From positions 1 to 34,674 of the forward strand of contig JAQWIX010000142.1 of the NCBI GenBank assembly GCA_029248675.1: DNA of 34,674 nt, read 5' to 3'. Source of the stretch: Pseudomonadales bacterium. GTDB taxonomy: Bacteria > Pseudomonadota > Gammaproteobacteria > Pseudomonadales > Azotimanducaceae. Shown here in pieces: positions 1-8,128 of this stretch; position 1 is the first letter of the stretch; each line of letters begins with the position of its first letter. The translations under genes were made by a program, and so were the position numbers. The notes beneath the pieces are model-generated. The model made no database searches. It saw nothing but the letters and a program-made list of their open reading frames with translations, and had not been told where the DNA came from.

Positions 1-470
1 GTATTTATCGCGGGCAGTGTACAGAACTGTGTGGCAAGGACCATGGCTTTATGCCCATCGTGGTTGAAGTATTGCCGGAAGCGGAATTCGACGCCTGGTA
101 TGCCTCTCAAGTATCAACAGAGCTGGTTCGTCAAGAAACCATGGGTAATGACTTAACGCACGAGGAGTTAATGGCTCAGGGCGAGACAGTCTACGGAACC
201 TATTGCGCGTCTTGCCACATGGCCAACGGCGAAGGCGTTGCGCCTGTGTTCCCCGCCATAGCAGGTTCCGCTGTCGCACTCGGTCCACGAGACGACCACT
301 TGAGTTTAGTGATAAACGGAGTTGCCGGCACAGCCATGCAAGCGTTTGGGCGTCAGCTTGATCCAGCCCAGCTGGCTTCAGTTGTCCACTATCAACGCAA
401 CGCATTTGGCAACGACGTGGGAGACACCTCCCAGCCACAAGACGTTATTAATCTTTCCAACGGTCAGTAA
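1..470 (+). CDS. coxB: Cytochrome c oxidase subunit II with fused cytochrome c domain (C-terminal part)
   Basis: The reading frame is open from the left edge (first full codon at base 3), so the N-terminus lies outside the window. The first visible residues carry the CuA site, C-x3-C followed by H and M (QCTELCGKDHGFM). This site accepts electrons at the periplasmic face and passes them to subunit I. A cytochrome c domain follows, with CASCH at 204-218 and a plausible axial Met in TAMQAFG, making this a caa3-like subunit II in which the electron donor is covalently attached. The stop codon overlaps the Shine-Dalgarno sequence of ctaD, which starts 9 bases later, so the two genes are surely co-transcribed. 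The family assignment is firm. Whether the enzyme still needs a soluble cytochrome donor cannot be told from sequence. Confidence 0.96.
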   Translation, partial: IYRGQCTELCGKDHGFMPIVVEVLPEAEFDAWYASQVSTELVRQETMGNDLTHEELMAQGETVYGTYCASCHMANGEGVAPVFPAIAGSAVALGPRDDHLSLVINGVAGTAMQAFGRQLDPAQLASVVHYQRNAFGNDVGDTSQPQDVINLSNGQ

Positions 471-479
471 GGAATAGTC

Positions 480-2084
480 ATGAGCGAAGTTATTCACGCA
501 GATCACCACGACGACCACGCACACGGCCCTGAAAAGGGTTTGAAGCGATGGCTGTTCACCACTAACCACAAAGACATCGGAACGCTGTATTTGTGGTTCA
601 GTTTTGCGATGTTTTTGGTTGGCGGGGTTTTGGCCTTGGTTATCCGGGCTGAGCTATTCCAACCTGGCCTGCAGTTTGTGCAGCCAGAGTTCTTTAACCA
701 GATGACTACCAACCATGGCCTCATCATGGTCTTCGGGGCCATCATGCCGGCCTTTGTGGGCTTGGCGAACTGGTTAATTCCGATGCAAGTAGGTGCGCCT
801 GACATGGCGCTGCCTCGAATGAATAACTTGTCGTTTTGGATTCTGCCATTTGCCTTCGGCATGATGATTTCCACCTTGTTCATGGAAGGTGGTGGCCCTA
901 ACTTCGGTTGGACCTTCTATGCACCATTGTCCACGACCTATGCGCCACCCTCAGTGACTTATTTTATTTTCGCAGTACACCTGATGGGTGCATCGTCGAT
1001 CATGGGCAGCATTAACATCATCGCGACCATCTTAAACATGCGCGCTCCGGGTATGACCCTGATGAAGATGCCAATGTTCGTGTGGACGTGGTTGATTACA
1101 GCCTATCTGCTGATTGCGGTTATGCCTGTACTGGCTGGCGCAGTGACGATGATGTTGTTCGATATCCACTTTGGCACCAGCTTCTTCAACGCTGCTGGCG
1201 GCGGTGATCCGGTAATGTTCCAGCACATCTTCTGGTTCTTTGGTCATCCAGAGGTATACATCATGATTCTGCCGGCCTTTGGCATTGTCTCTCACATTAT
1301 TCCGGCATTTGCGCGCAAGCGCCTGTTTGGCTACACCTCCATGGTGTACGCGGTAGCGTCAATTGCCTTCCTGTCCTTCATCGTTTGGGCTCACCACATG
1401 TTCACGGTGGGAATGCCATTGGCTGGACAGTTGTTCTTTATGTACAGCACCATGCTGATCGCTGTTCCAACGGGCGTGAAGGTCTTTAACTGGATCTCCA
1501 CCATGTGGCGCGGCTCCATGACATTCGAAACGCCCATGCTGTTCGCCATCGCTTTCGTTGTACTGTTTACCATGGGTGGGTTCTCTGGCTTGATGCTGGC
1601 TATCACGCCGGTGGACTACCAGTATCACGACACATACTTTGTGGTAGCCCACTTCCACTACGTTCTGGTGCCCGGCGCGTTGTTTTCTATCATCGCTGCA
1701 GTCTATTTCTGGTTCCCGAAATGGACCGGCAAGATGTACGATGAGACCTTGGGCAAGATTCACTTTTGGCTATCCTTTGTCGGTGTCAACGTGACCTTTT
1801 TCCCCCAGCACTTCTCAGGGTTGGCTGGTATGCCACGCCGTATTCCCGACTACCCGCTGCAGTTCGCGGACTTCAACATGATTTCCAGCGTAGGCGCGTT
1901 TATTTTCGGTCTGTCTCAGGTGTTCTTCCTTTATGTGATTATTAAGTCTTTGCGATCTGGAGCCCCCGCCACAGGGCGGTCATGGGAAGGCGCCAAGGGA
2001 TTGGAGTGGACGCTGCCATCGCCAGCGCCTTACCATTCCTTCACTCAGCCACCGGTTGTGAAAGACGAAGAGGTATTGGGCTAA
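480..2084 (+). CDS. ctaD: Cytochrome c oxidase subunit I (aa3 type)
   Basis: This is the catalytic subunit of the proton-pumping terminal oxidase in the inner membrane (534 aa, about 12 membrane segments, full length). The metal ligands are all present: heme a His79 (TNHG) and His393, CuB His256, His305 and His306, and heme a3 His391. The segment GHPEVY supplies the Tyr260 that is cross-linked to the CuB histidine in the family. Glu258 in the same motif indicates an A1-type enzyme with the usual glutamate of the D proton channel. It sits between coxB and ctaG in one operon, with an AAGGA ribosome-binding site overlapping the coxB stop. Nothing in the protein looks damaged. Confidence 0.98.
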   Translation: MSEVIHADHHDDHAHGPEKGLKRWLFTTNHKDIGTLYLWFSFAMFLVGGVLALVIRAELFQPGLQFVQPEFFNQMTTNHGLIMVFGAIMPAFVGLANWLIPMQVGAPDMALPRMNNLSFWILPFAFGMMISTLFMEGGGPNFGWTFYAPLSTTYAPPSVTYFIFAVHLMGASSIMGSINIIATILNMRAPGMTLMKMPMFVWTWLITAYLLIAVMPVLAGAVTMMLFDIHFGTSFFNAAGGGDPVMFQHIFWFFGHPEVYIMILPAFGIVSHIIPAFARKRLFGYTSMVYAVASIAFLSFIVWAHHMFTVGMPLAGQLFFMYSTMLIAVPTGVKVFNWISTMWRGSMTFETPMLFAIAFVVLFTMGGFSGLMLAITPVDYQYHDTYFVVAHFHYVLVPGALFSIIAAVYFWFPKWTGKMYDETLGKIHFWLSFVGVNVTFFPQHFSGLAGMPRRIPDYPLQFADFNMISSVGAFIFGLSQVFFLYVIIKSLRSGAPATGRSWEGAKGLEWTLPSPAPYHSFTQPPVVKDEEVLG

Positions 2085-2097
2085 GCCCGAGAACACT

Positions 2098-2697
2098 ATG
2101 ACGGAGCAATCACAGCAAGCGGGCATCAAAAAGACAGTGCGTAAAACGTCGCTAATTGTCCTAGGTATGTGCGGATTTGCCTTCGCCCTGGTGCCACTTT
2201 ACGACTTGTTCTGTGAAGTGACAGGGCTCAACGGGAAAACCGGTGGGCCATATGTTTTTGACGAGGCGAGCACAGAGCCAGATCGCTCTAGGCTCGTTAA
2301 AGTCAATTTTCTGACTAATACCAATGAGGGTATGCCGTGGAAGTTTTGGTCTGGCAAGGGTGCGGTGAGGGTCCACCCTGGCGAAGCTAAAACCGTTAGT
2401 TTTTTTGTAAAAAACACGACGAACAAGACCATGGTTGCACAGGCGATACCATCGCTGGTGCCATTCTCGGCAACGGATTTCTTTCACAAGACTGAGTGCT
2501 TTTGCTTTTAGCAACAAATACTTCAGCCAGGAGAGGAAGTCGAAATGCCCATGCGCTTCATCGTAGGGCGTGAGCTGCCGAAAAACGTGGGTTCGATTAA
2601 TCTGAGCTACGCTCTTTTTGATATCACAGACCGCGTGGACCTATCAGCCATTCAAGGTAATGGCTCACAAGACCGGTTAGCAGCAGCTGGCGGGTAG
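2098..2697 (+). pseudogene. ctaG: CtaG/Cox11 copper-insertion factor, interrupted by an in-frame TAG
   Basis: Cox11/CtaG delivers copper to the CuB site of oxidase subunit I. It is a single-pass inner-membrane protein with a periplasmic Ig-like domain. Codons 1-137 give the N-terminal helix, the conserved Cys39 (LFCEVTGLNG) and the copper motif CFCF with Cys134 and Cys136. The next codon, 2509-2511, is TAG. The same frame then continues for 61 codons to TAG at 2695-2697 and encodes the rest of the family domain (QQILQPGEE, MPMRFIV, LSYALFDIT). With one sense codon in place of the amber, the protein would be about 199 aa, the normal size. No base is gained or lost. The options are a true nonsense mutation, a base-call error, or readthrough. 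TAG is a normal terminator elsewhere here (for example ctaE, sco, dsbA). Confidence 0.9.
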
Positions 2698-2722
2698 TTA
2701 ATAGTTTTAGTGGAGGAGTCTC

Positions 2723-3649
2723 ATGGCTAATTCGGCCGACGTCGATAAGTCGATTTACTACGTACCAGAGTCCGGCTGGTACCCGGTGTTTTTGGCCTTT
2801 GGTCTGATGTTAACGGTGACCGGTTTGGCTGGCTGGTTAAATGACGTCAGCGCTGGCGGCACTGGAGACGCAACTCAATCAACCATTGGCTTCGCCATCG
2901 TGGCTTTGGTTCTTTACAGCTGGTTCGCCAAGGTCATTGAGGAAAACACCGCCGGCCTAAATAACGAATCAGTGCAAAAGAGTTACGTCTGGGGCATGGG
3001 ATGGTTCATCTTCTCAGAAGTGATGTTTTTCGCAGCCTTCTTCGGCGCTTTGTTTTACGTCCGAAGCTTCGTTGTGCCATGGCTGGGTGGTGAAGGAGAC
3101 AAAGGTATTTCCAACTATCTGTGGCCTGCTTTCGAAGCGACGTGGCCCGTGGTGCAAAACCCTGACCCTGCTTTGTTTGCTAACCCAGGTGAGAGCATGC
3201 AGGCGCCAGGCGTTACAGATGTTAGTGCTTGGACCGCTTATCTGCCATTTTACAACACCGTTATCCTTCTTAGCTCCAGCGTTACGGTGCACTTCGCCCA
3301 CGATGCGATCAAGTCGCAAAATCGCCAGAAGCTAATCGGTTGGTTGGGTCTTACTGTTTTGTTGGGCGCCATCTTCTTGGTGTTGCAGGTAGAAGAGTAC
3401 ATTCATGCTTATACCGAGCTGGGGCTCACCCTAGGAAGCGGCATCTACGGGTCGACATTTTTCATTCTAACCGGCTTTCACGGATTCCACGTGACGCTGG
3501 GTACCTTCATGCTGTTGATCCAACTCTTCAGGGCAATTAAGGGGCATTTCTCCCCGAAAGATTGCTTTGGCTTTGAAGCTTCCAGCTGGTATTGGCACTT
3601 TGTAGACGTTGTGTGGGTTGGATTGTTCTTCTTTGTCTACGTGTTCTAG
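2723..3649 (+). CDS. ctaE: Cytochrome c oxidase subunit III
   Basis: Subunit III of the aa3 oxidase: 308 aa, an integral membrane protein with seven predicted helices that stabilises subunit I and the proton-uptake path. Recognisable family segments include FSEVMFFAAFF, the glutamate-containing EEYIHAY, the GFHGFHVTLG stretch and the terminal SSWYWHFVDVVWVGLFFFVY. A GGAGG ribosome-binding site lies about 7 bases before the ATG. The gene follows ctaG by 25 bases and is the last plus-strand gene before the strong bidirectional terminator at 3677-3703, so it closes the structural part of the oxidase operon. It ends in TAG, which shows that UAG is used as an ordinary stop here. Confidence 0.97.
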   Translation: MANSADVDKSIYYVPESGWYPVFLAFGLMLTVTGLAGWLNDVSAGGTGDATQSTIGFAIVALVLYSWFAKVIEENTAGLNNESVQKSYVWGMGWFIFSEVMFFAAFFGALFYVRSFVVPWLGGEGDKGISNYLWPAFEATWPVVQNPDPALFANPGESMQAPGVTDVSAWTAYLPFYNTVILLSSSVTVHFAHDAIKSQNRQKLIGWLGLTVLLGAIFLVLQVEEYIHAYTELGLTLGSGIYGSTFFILTGFHGFHVTLGTFMLLIQLFRAIKGHFSPKDCFGFEASSWYWHFVDVVWVGLFFFVYVF

Positions 3650-3676
3650 CTGACCAGTTGTCATGACGCACGAATC

Positions 3677-3703
3677 AAAAAAGGGGCAGCATGCCCCTTT
3701 TTT
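3677..3703. terminator. Bidirectional intrinsic terminator
   Basis: Six A residues (3677-3682) are followed by GGGGCA, a GCA loop, TGCCCC, and six T residues (3698-3703). The structure is a perfect inverted repeat, so it reads as a hairpin plus U-tract on both strands. It sits between the convergent ends of ctaE (plus) and the DUF2909 gene (minus) and can end both transcripts. Confidence 0.9.
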
Positions 3704-3736
3704 GTTAACTCAATTTTGTCCGGTCGCAATCCGCTT

Positions 3737-4003
3737 CTACTGTGCCTCCTCGGAGCCTTCCGTGACGTTCGCTGTTTCAGTAGTTTCATGCCAAGGCGCG
3801 TTTAGGCCCATGCGCAGTTCACCAGTGTAGAATCCATAGCCGGTGGCCAATAGCAACAGGGTGGCAAAGGTGATTCGAACTCCAAGCGCATACCAAAGTC
3901 TGCGACTCTCGGGCTTACCCGTATCTTTAAAGAGAAAGACAAGGCCACTCATTAGACTGAGCACTACGCAGATTAATAAAATGACGATAATGACTTTTAA
4001 CAC
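3737..4003 (-). CDS. Small twin-transmembrane protein, DUF2909 family
   Basis: A short inner-membrane protein of 88 aa with two hydrophobic segments, about residues 3-25 and 38-60, and a hydrophilic acidic tail. It matches my recollection of the DUF2909 / twin transmembrane family, which occupies this position between ctaE and the SURF1 gene in many Gammaproteobacteria. The start is GTG at 4001-4003. It lies on the strand opposite to the oxidase genes on either side and converges on ctaE at the shared terminator. Its function is unknown. The conserved location suggests a link to oxidase biogenesis, but that is inference. Confidence 0.85.
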   Translation of the reverse strand: MLKVIIVILLICVVLSLMSGLVFLFKDTGKPESRRLWYALGVRITFATLLLLATGYGFYTGELRMGLNAPWHETTETANVTEGSEEAQ

Positions 4004-4063
4004 GGCCAGGCAACTCCACTTAGATTCGCGGCCATTGTATCAATGGCTTGTGAGCGTGAAGTG

Positions 4064-4756
4064 ATGATGAAGTTCGACCCAGGTTGGCGCATGACTGCAT
4101 TCTTCTTTCTAATGATGCCGATTCTCCTCGGGTTGGGTATGTGGCAAGTAGAGCGGGGTGAGCAAAAACGCGCTCTAGAAAATCAATATCTTGCCAAGTT
4201 GACTGAACTGCCTTTGTCGCCATCGCCGGAAACGCTGTCCCAGCCGTTTCAAGCTTTGCGATTGTCGGGCCGATACCACCCCGAGATCTTTCTGTTGGAT
4301 AATCAAGTGTCGAATGGAAGCGTGGGATTTTGGGTTTATCAAGTCTTTAGTGATCGCTCTCACGGCAAACTGTTAATCAATCGAGGCTTCACGGCCTCTG
4401 CTGGGCGAGATGAATTACCCGACATCCAAGCCCCGGCACAAGACATAACATTGATAGCCACAGCTTGGCCCCAGTTAGGGCTGATACCGGCCTGGGGTGA
4501 CCAGCAATGGAGCGCTTCTTGGCCGAAGGTTATTCAGAGGGCCAACGTGGAGCGCATGGCGTTAGCCTCCGGAGCTTGGCCAGTTGAGTTGAGATTGGAG
4601 CCGGGCCAGCCCAGTGTTCTAGAACCAGCTCCTTTCGCGTCGCGATTATCCGACGACAAACATCGAGGATATGCCGTGACCTGGTTCGGTCTTGCAGTGG
4701 TCTTGTTCTTTGGCTACGGCTATCTGGGGCTAAGGCACCCCGTTAAACGCGGCTGA
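4064..4756 (+). CDS. SURF1 family oxidase assembly protein
   Basis: SURF1/Shy1-type inner-membrane factor thought to help place heme a in subunit I. Two membrane helices frame a periplasmic domain: an N-terminal one (TAFFFLMMPILLGLGMWQ) and a C-terminal one (VTWFGLAVVLFFGYGYLG). Family landmarks include RYHPEIFLLDNQ and LLINRGF. I chose the ATG at 4064 (MMKFD...), because the upstream in-frame ATG at 4043 has no ribosome-binding site and adds seven unrelated residues. The ATG at 4067 is an equal alternative. The gene begins the second plus-strand transcription unit, running into the CxxxC protein, ctaA, ctaB and sco. Its divergent neighbour is the DUF2909 gene, so a promoter probably lies between 4004 and 4063. 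Confidence 0.93.
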   Translation: MMKFDPGWRMTAFFFLMMPILLGLGMWQVERGEQKRALENQYLAKLTELPLSPSPETLSQPFQALRLSGRYHPEIFLLDNQVSNGSVGFWVYQVFSDRSHGKLLINRGFTASAGRDELPDIQAPAQDITLIATAWPQLGLIPAWGDQQWSASWPKVIQRANVERMALASGAWPVELRLEPGQPSVLEPAPFASRLSDDKHRGYAVTWFGLAVVLFFGYGYLGLRHPVKRG

Positions 4757-4834
4757 TCTGCGAAAGTACGACAAAAGTCATCAACAGACCAAGCACGGGC
4801 GAATCAAACCCCACTTATAAACAACGGAAGCGTT

Positions 4835-5377
4835 ATGGAACAATCGAAGCAAAACGGGCCCACCAGCGGGCGCAAACAACTGGCCGTCATATTGATCATG
4901 GCTTTGTGTTCTTTGGGAGGGTCCTATGCCCTGTTTTTTGCTGCCCAAGACGGCGAACGCTGGGGCACTACCAACAATGGAACATTCGTCCAACCCGTTG
5001 TCACGGTAGATCAGCTGCAGTGGCAAACGCCGGACGGTGTGCCCCTATCCACGTCCAGTCAGTGGTGGCTTTGGACAGTAGCTGACCAATGCGACGTTGT
5101 GTGTGCCGAGGCATTGCAGAAGCTAAGAGCCGCCCACATATTGTTAAACAAGGAAGCCAAGCGAGTGCGGCGCGGGATAACGACGGGACCAGCTTTTGTC
5201 ATCCCAGACGATCAGCCGGACTTGTTCCGCATCCAGTCGTTGCGCGAACAAACGCCAGAGGGCATTTACATTGTCGATCCCAACGGAAACTTGGTCTTTT
5301 TCTACCCGTTGGACATAAATCCAAAACTGCTGCTCGCAGATCTCAAACGTCTATTAAAGGTCTCTCAAATTGGTTAA
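4835..5377 (+). CDS. Membrane-anchored thioredoxin-like protein of the oxidase cluster, CxxxC motif
   Basis: A 180-aa protein with one N-terminal membrane anchor (about residues 15-37) and a periplasmic domain. I do not know a gene name. Homologues occur at this place, between the SURF1 gene and ctaA, in Pseudomonas-like clusters. Residues 86-90 are CDVVC, the same Cys-x3-Cys spacing as the CPDVC of Sco proteins. The later strand GIYIVDPNGNLVFFYP resembles the end of a thioredoxin/Sco fold. There is no obvious equivalent of the copper-binding His of Sco, so a thiol-disulfide role on CuA or on Sco may be more likely than copper carriage. That is inference. The stop overlaps the ctaA start by 8 bases, so translation is probably coupled. 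Confidence 0.75.
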   Translation: MEQSKQNGPTSGRKQLAVILIMALCSLGGSYALFFAAQDGERWGTTNNGTFVQPVVTVDQLQWQTPDGVPLSTSSQWWLWTVADQCDVVCAEALQKLRAAHILLNKEAKRVRRGITTGPAFVIPDDQPDLFRIQSLREQTPEGIYIVDPNGNLVFFYPLDINPKLLLADLKRLLKVSQIG

Positions 5378-6365
5378 CGCTCAAATCAGAAAACTCGCCG
5401 GCTTCGGCGTCATTTTTGCACTTTTAGTGGTCTCCGTCGGCGCCTATACCCGATTGGCTGATGCTGGTTTGGGGTGTCCGGATTGGCCGGGGTGCTATGG
5501 ATTTTTAACAGTTCCGGATCAGGCCGATGAAATCAGCCTAGCGGAAACCCTTTACCCCGATGCACCGGTGGAATTTGCCAAAGCTTGGTGGGAAATGGGC
5601 CACCGCTACATCGCCGGTGCTTTGCTTCTACTGGTGTTTTTGATGTTGGTTAAAGCGTATCGCGGCCGACAAACAGAGGACACACCACTGACCCTGACCG
5701 GTGTGCTGATGGTGGTGATCCTGTGTCAAGCCGCCTTTGGCGCTTGGACGGTCACCCTGAAACTTTGGCCTCAGGTTGTCACCGGGCATTTACTTGGCGG
5801 GTTCACGACCCTCAGCTTGATCTGGCTGTTATACCTTCGTCAGGGGGGCGCCTCCCGAATCGTTCAAGCACTGCCTGCTCCGTCATTGCTGGCTAAGGTG
5901 GCCTTCGTGGCCGTGGTAATTCAAATCATCCTAGGGGGCTGGGTCTCTTCCAACTACGCTGCCCTAGCTTGTTACGACTTCCCCAGTTGCGACGGTACCT
6001 ATTCGCCGCCTATGGATTTACAGCAAGGGTTCAATGTTTTTCAAAGCGTGGGTCCCAACTACTTGGGCGGTTTGATGACCAGTGAAGCCCGGACCGCCAT
6101 TCATTGGGTCCACCGAATTGGCGCCTTAATCGTGCTCTGTGTTGTTGGCGGGTTAGTGGTCCAAATGGTCAAGCAGGTGGCAGTGGTAGGTTATGCGCTG
6201 CTCGCCGCGTTGGTTATTCAGATCACCTTGGGTATTTTAAACGTGGTTTGGGTTCTACCTCTGCTGAACGCTACGGCGCACAATACGGTTGGAGCCCTCT
6301 TGCTGCTGGTGCTGGTTACTATAAACTTCGCGCCCCGGCTGCGGACCGTGCAGCCCAATGTCTGA
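5370..6365 (+). CDS. ctaA: Heme A synthase (COX15/CtaA)
   Basis: Converts heme O to heme A for the oxidase by oxidising the C8 methyl group, in the inner membrane. The protein is 331 aa with about eight helices in two four-helix halves. Heme-ligand histidines are visible in MGHRYIAG, VTGHLLGG, IHWVHRIGA and TAHNTVGA. A cysteine pair sits in the first periplasmic loop (GCPDWPGCYG) and another in the second half (ACYDFPSC), as in type enzymes with redox-active loop cysteines. The start is TTG at 5370, inside the end of the preceding gene, with AAAGG about 9 bases upstream. The end overlaps ctaB. Confidence 0.95.
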   Translation: MVNAQIRKLAGFGVIFALLVVSVGAYTRLADAGLGCPDWPGCYGFLTVPDQADEISLAETLYPDAPVEFAKAWWEMGHRYIAGALLLLVFLMLVKAYRGRQTEDTPLTLTGVLMVVILCQAAFGAWTVTLKLWPQVVTGHLLGGFTTLSLIWLLYLRQGGASRIVQALPAPSLLAKVAFVAVVIQIILGGWVSSNYAALACYDFPSCDGTYSPPMDLQQGFNVFQSVGPNYLGGLMTSEARTAIHWVHRIGALIVLCVVGGLVVQMVKQVAVVGYALLAALVIQITLGILNVVWVLPLLNATAHNTVGALLLLVLVTINFAPRLRTVQPNV

Positions 6366-7305
6366 GTACCCAGTAACAATGAGTGAAGCTGTCACAGGCG
6401 CCTCCTGGCAAGATTATCTCGAGATGTGCAAACCACGCGTTGTTTTACTGATGTTGCTGTGCGCCATTGTTGGTATGTTTTTGGCAACTCCCGGTGCGGT
6501 GCCCGTGTCTACCTTGGTGTTCGGCAGTTTAGGCATTGCTCTTGTGGCCGGATCGGCAGCCGTGGTCAACCACATCGCCGACCAACACATCGATGCGCAG
6601 ATGGCCCGAACGGATAATCGTCCGGTGGCAACCGGTCGTGTGAACAACCAACAGGCCATGGTGTTTTGTGCGGTCACGGGCTTGGTCGGTATGCTGGTCT
6701 TGTGGTTTTTCGTAAATCCGCTAACCGCTTGGTTAAACCTAGCGTCTTGGGTGGGGTACGGATTCATTTACACCATGTACCTAAAGCGGGCGACGCCCCA
6801 GAACATCGTCATTGGTGGGTTGTTCGGTGCTGCGCCCCCGCTGTTTGGGTGGACTGCGGTAACCAACAGCATTGACCCTGGTGGCTTGCTGCTGGTACTG
6901 ATTATTTTTGCTTGGACGCCGCCGCACTTTTGGGCTTTGGCGCTGGAAAGAAAAGAAGAGTACGCCGACGTCGGTATGCCCATGCTGCCGGTTACTCACG
7001 GAGAAGCCTATACGCGACTTCATATATTGCTCTACACCATATTGCTGGTGATCGCTTCGGTCTTGCCCTTTGTCATTACAATGTCGGGACCTATTTACCT
7101 AGCCGGTGCGTTGGCACTGGGAGCAGGTTTTTTGTACTGGGCTATTGTCCTACTTCTCAACAAAAACGAAAAAGCACCCATGGAGACTTTTCGTTATTCC
7201 ATCGTTTATCTGGGCGCACTGTTTTTGTTGATGTTGGTGGATCACTATCTATTCCTCGGCCTCAGCCTTGAAGCACCTATTCAAATGACTCCGATATCGG
7301 CCTGA
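6358..7305 (+). CDS. ctaB: Protoheme IX farnesyltransferase (heme O synthase)
   Basis: UbiA-family prenyltransferase that adds a farnesyl group to heme B to give heme O, the substrate of CtaA. The 315-aa protein has about nine membrane helices. The two Asp-rich/Arg motifs are present: NHIADQHIDAQMARTDNRP (first prenyl-diphosphate motif) and the conserved WTPPHFWALAL region ahead of the second. The gene overlaps the ctaA stop by 8 bases, so coupling is likely. A second in-frame ATG at 6379 could be the true start, because neither site has a strong ribosome-binding site. The downstream sco gene starts 3 bases after the stop. Confidence 0.96.
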   Translation: MSEYPVTMSEAVTGASWQDYLEMCKPRVVLLMLLCAIVGMFLATPGAVPVSTLVFGSLGIALVAGSAAVVNHIADQHIDAQMARTDNRPVATGRVNNQQAMVFCAVTGLVGMLVLWFFVNPLTAWLNLASWVGYGFIYTMYLKRATPQNIVIGGLFGAAPPLFGWTAVTNSIDPGGLLLVLIIFAWTPPHFWALALERKEEYADVGMPMLPVTHGEAYTRLHILLYTILLVIASVLPFVITMSGPIYLAGALALGAGFLYWAIVLLLNKNEKAPMETFRYSIVYLGALFLLMLVDHYLFLGLSLEAPIQMTPISA

Positions 7306-7308
7306 TCT

Positions 7309-7977
7309 GTGAACACGATTAAAAGTACCGTTCTTCTTTGTTTGGTTTTCATCTCCATAGTGCTGGTGATGTTTGTCGTCAGCGTGCTTCGTGTACCCCA
7401 GTTGTCTGAGGAAGAAATGCGAGCCAAGGGCGTGTTTATTTTGCCCAAGCCGCGGGACATTGCAGAGTTTCAGTTACAGGCGCATACCGGCGAGGATTTT
7501 GAACGCTCTGACTTGGAAGGGCGTTGGAACTTCATTTTCTTCGGCTTCGTAAACTGCCCTGACGTGTGCCCAACCAGCATGGCGGTTCTGGGTACCGCAG
7601 AACGCGAGCTTCGCGCCCAGGACCCGGAACAGGCGGATCTATTCCAAGGTATTTTAGTGTCGGTAGATCCGGATCGAGACAGTCTGGAACAGCTAGGCAG
7701 CTACGCAACGGCTTTCTCACCGCGATTTCTTGGCGTCACCGGTTCTCGGCAAGCGCTGGTGCCTTTAACGAGTCAACTTAATGTGGCCTTTGCCAAAGTA
7801 CCCTTAAGTACCCCGAGTAGCACTGAACCAGTGGCGCAAGAGGATGCCTACACCGTGGATCACACCGGAAATATCGTCATTGTTAACCCAATGGGTCACT
7901 ATCACGGGTTCATCAAGTTGCCACACGATGCCGAGACCATTAGGCTGACCTACCAGACGTTAGCGGCACAGTTTTAG
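7309..7977 (+). CDS. SCO1/SenC family copper chaperone of cytochrome c oxidase
   Basis: A 222-aa membrane-anchored periplasmic thioredoxin-fold protein that helps metallate or reduce the CuA centre of CoxB. The N-terminal anchor covers about residues 7-28. The copper motif is CPDVC with Cys83 and Cys87, and the distal ligand is His185 in DHTG. All three are intact. The start is GTG at 7309, directly after ctaB with almost no spacer, so this is the last gene of the heme/assembly operon. No clear terminator follows in 7978-8128. Confidence 0.94.
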   Translation: MNTIKSTVLLCLVFISIVLVMFVVSVLRVPQLSEEEMRAKGVFILPKPRDIAEFQLQAHTGEDFERSDLEGRWNFIFFGFVNCPDVCPTSMAVLGTAERELRAQDPEQADLFQGILVSVDPDRDSLEQLGSYATAFSPRFLGVTGSRQALVPLTSQLNVAFAKVPLSTPSSTEPVAQEDAYTVDHTGNIVIVNPMGHYHGFIKLPHDAETIRLTYQTLAAQF

Positions 7978-8128
7978 GCTTGTAGATAAAGCCGGGTCAC
8001 CTCGCGTAGCGGCGCAATTGCCGAATAGAGGCAACGGTGGTCGGGGGCAGGTTGAGCTAGGAAGATTCATCATAGGGTCGAAGCCAATATCCGCTCAGGG
8101 TTCACAGCATTCGTGACTAAGGTGGTCT

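Noticed and set aside
2512-2697. Reassignment of UAG to an amino acid as the explanation for ctaG
   Set aside because: Several full-length genes here (ctaE, sco, dsbA, the aminotransferase, cytochrome c5) end in TAG at the expected length, so UAG acts as a normal stop.
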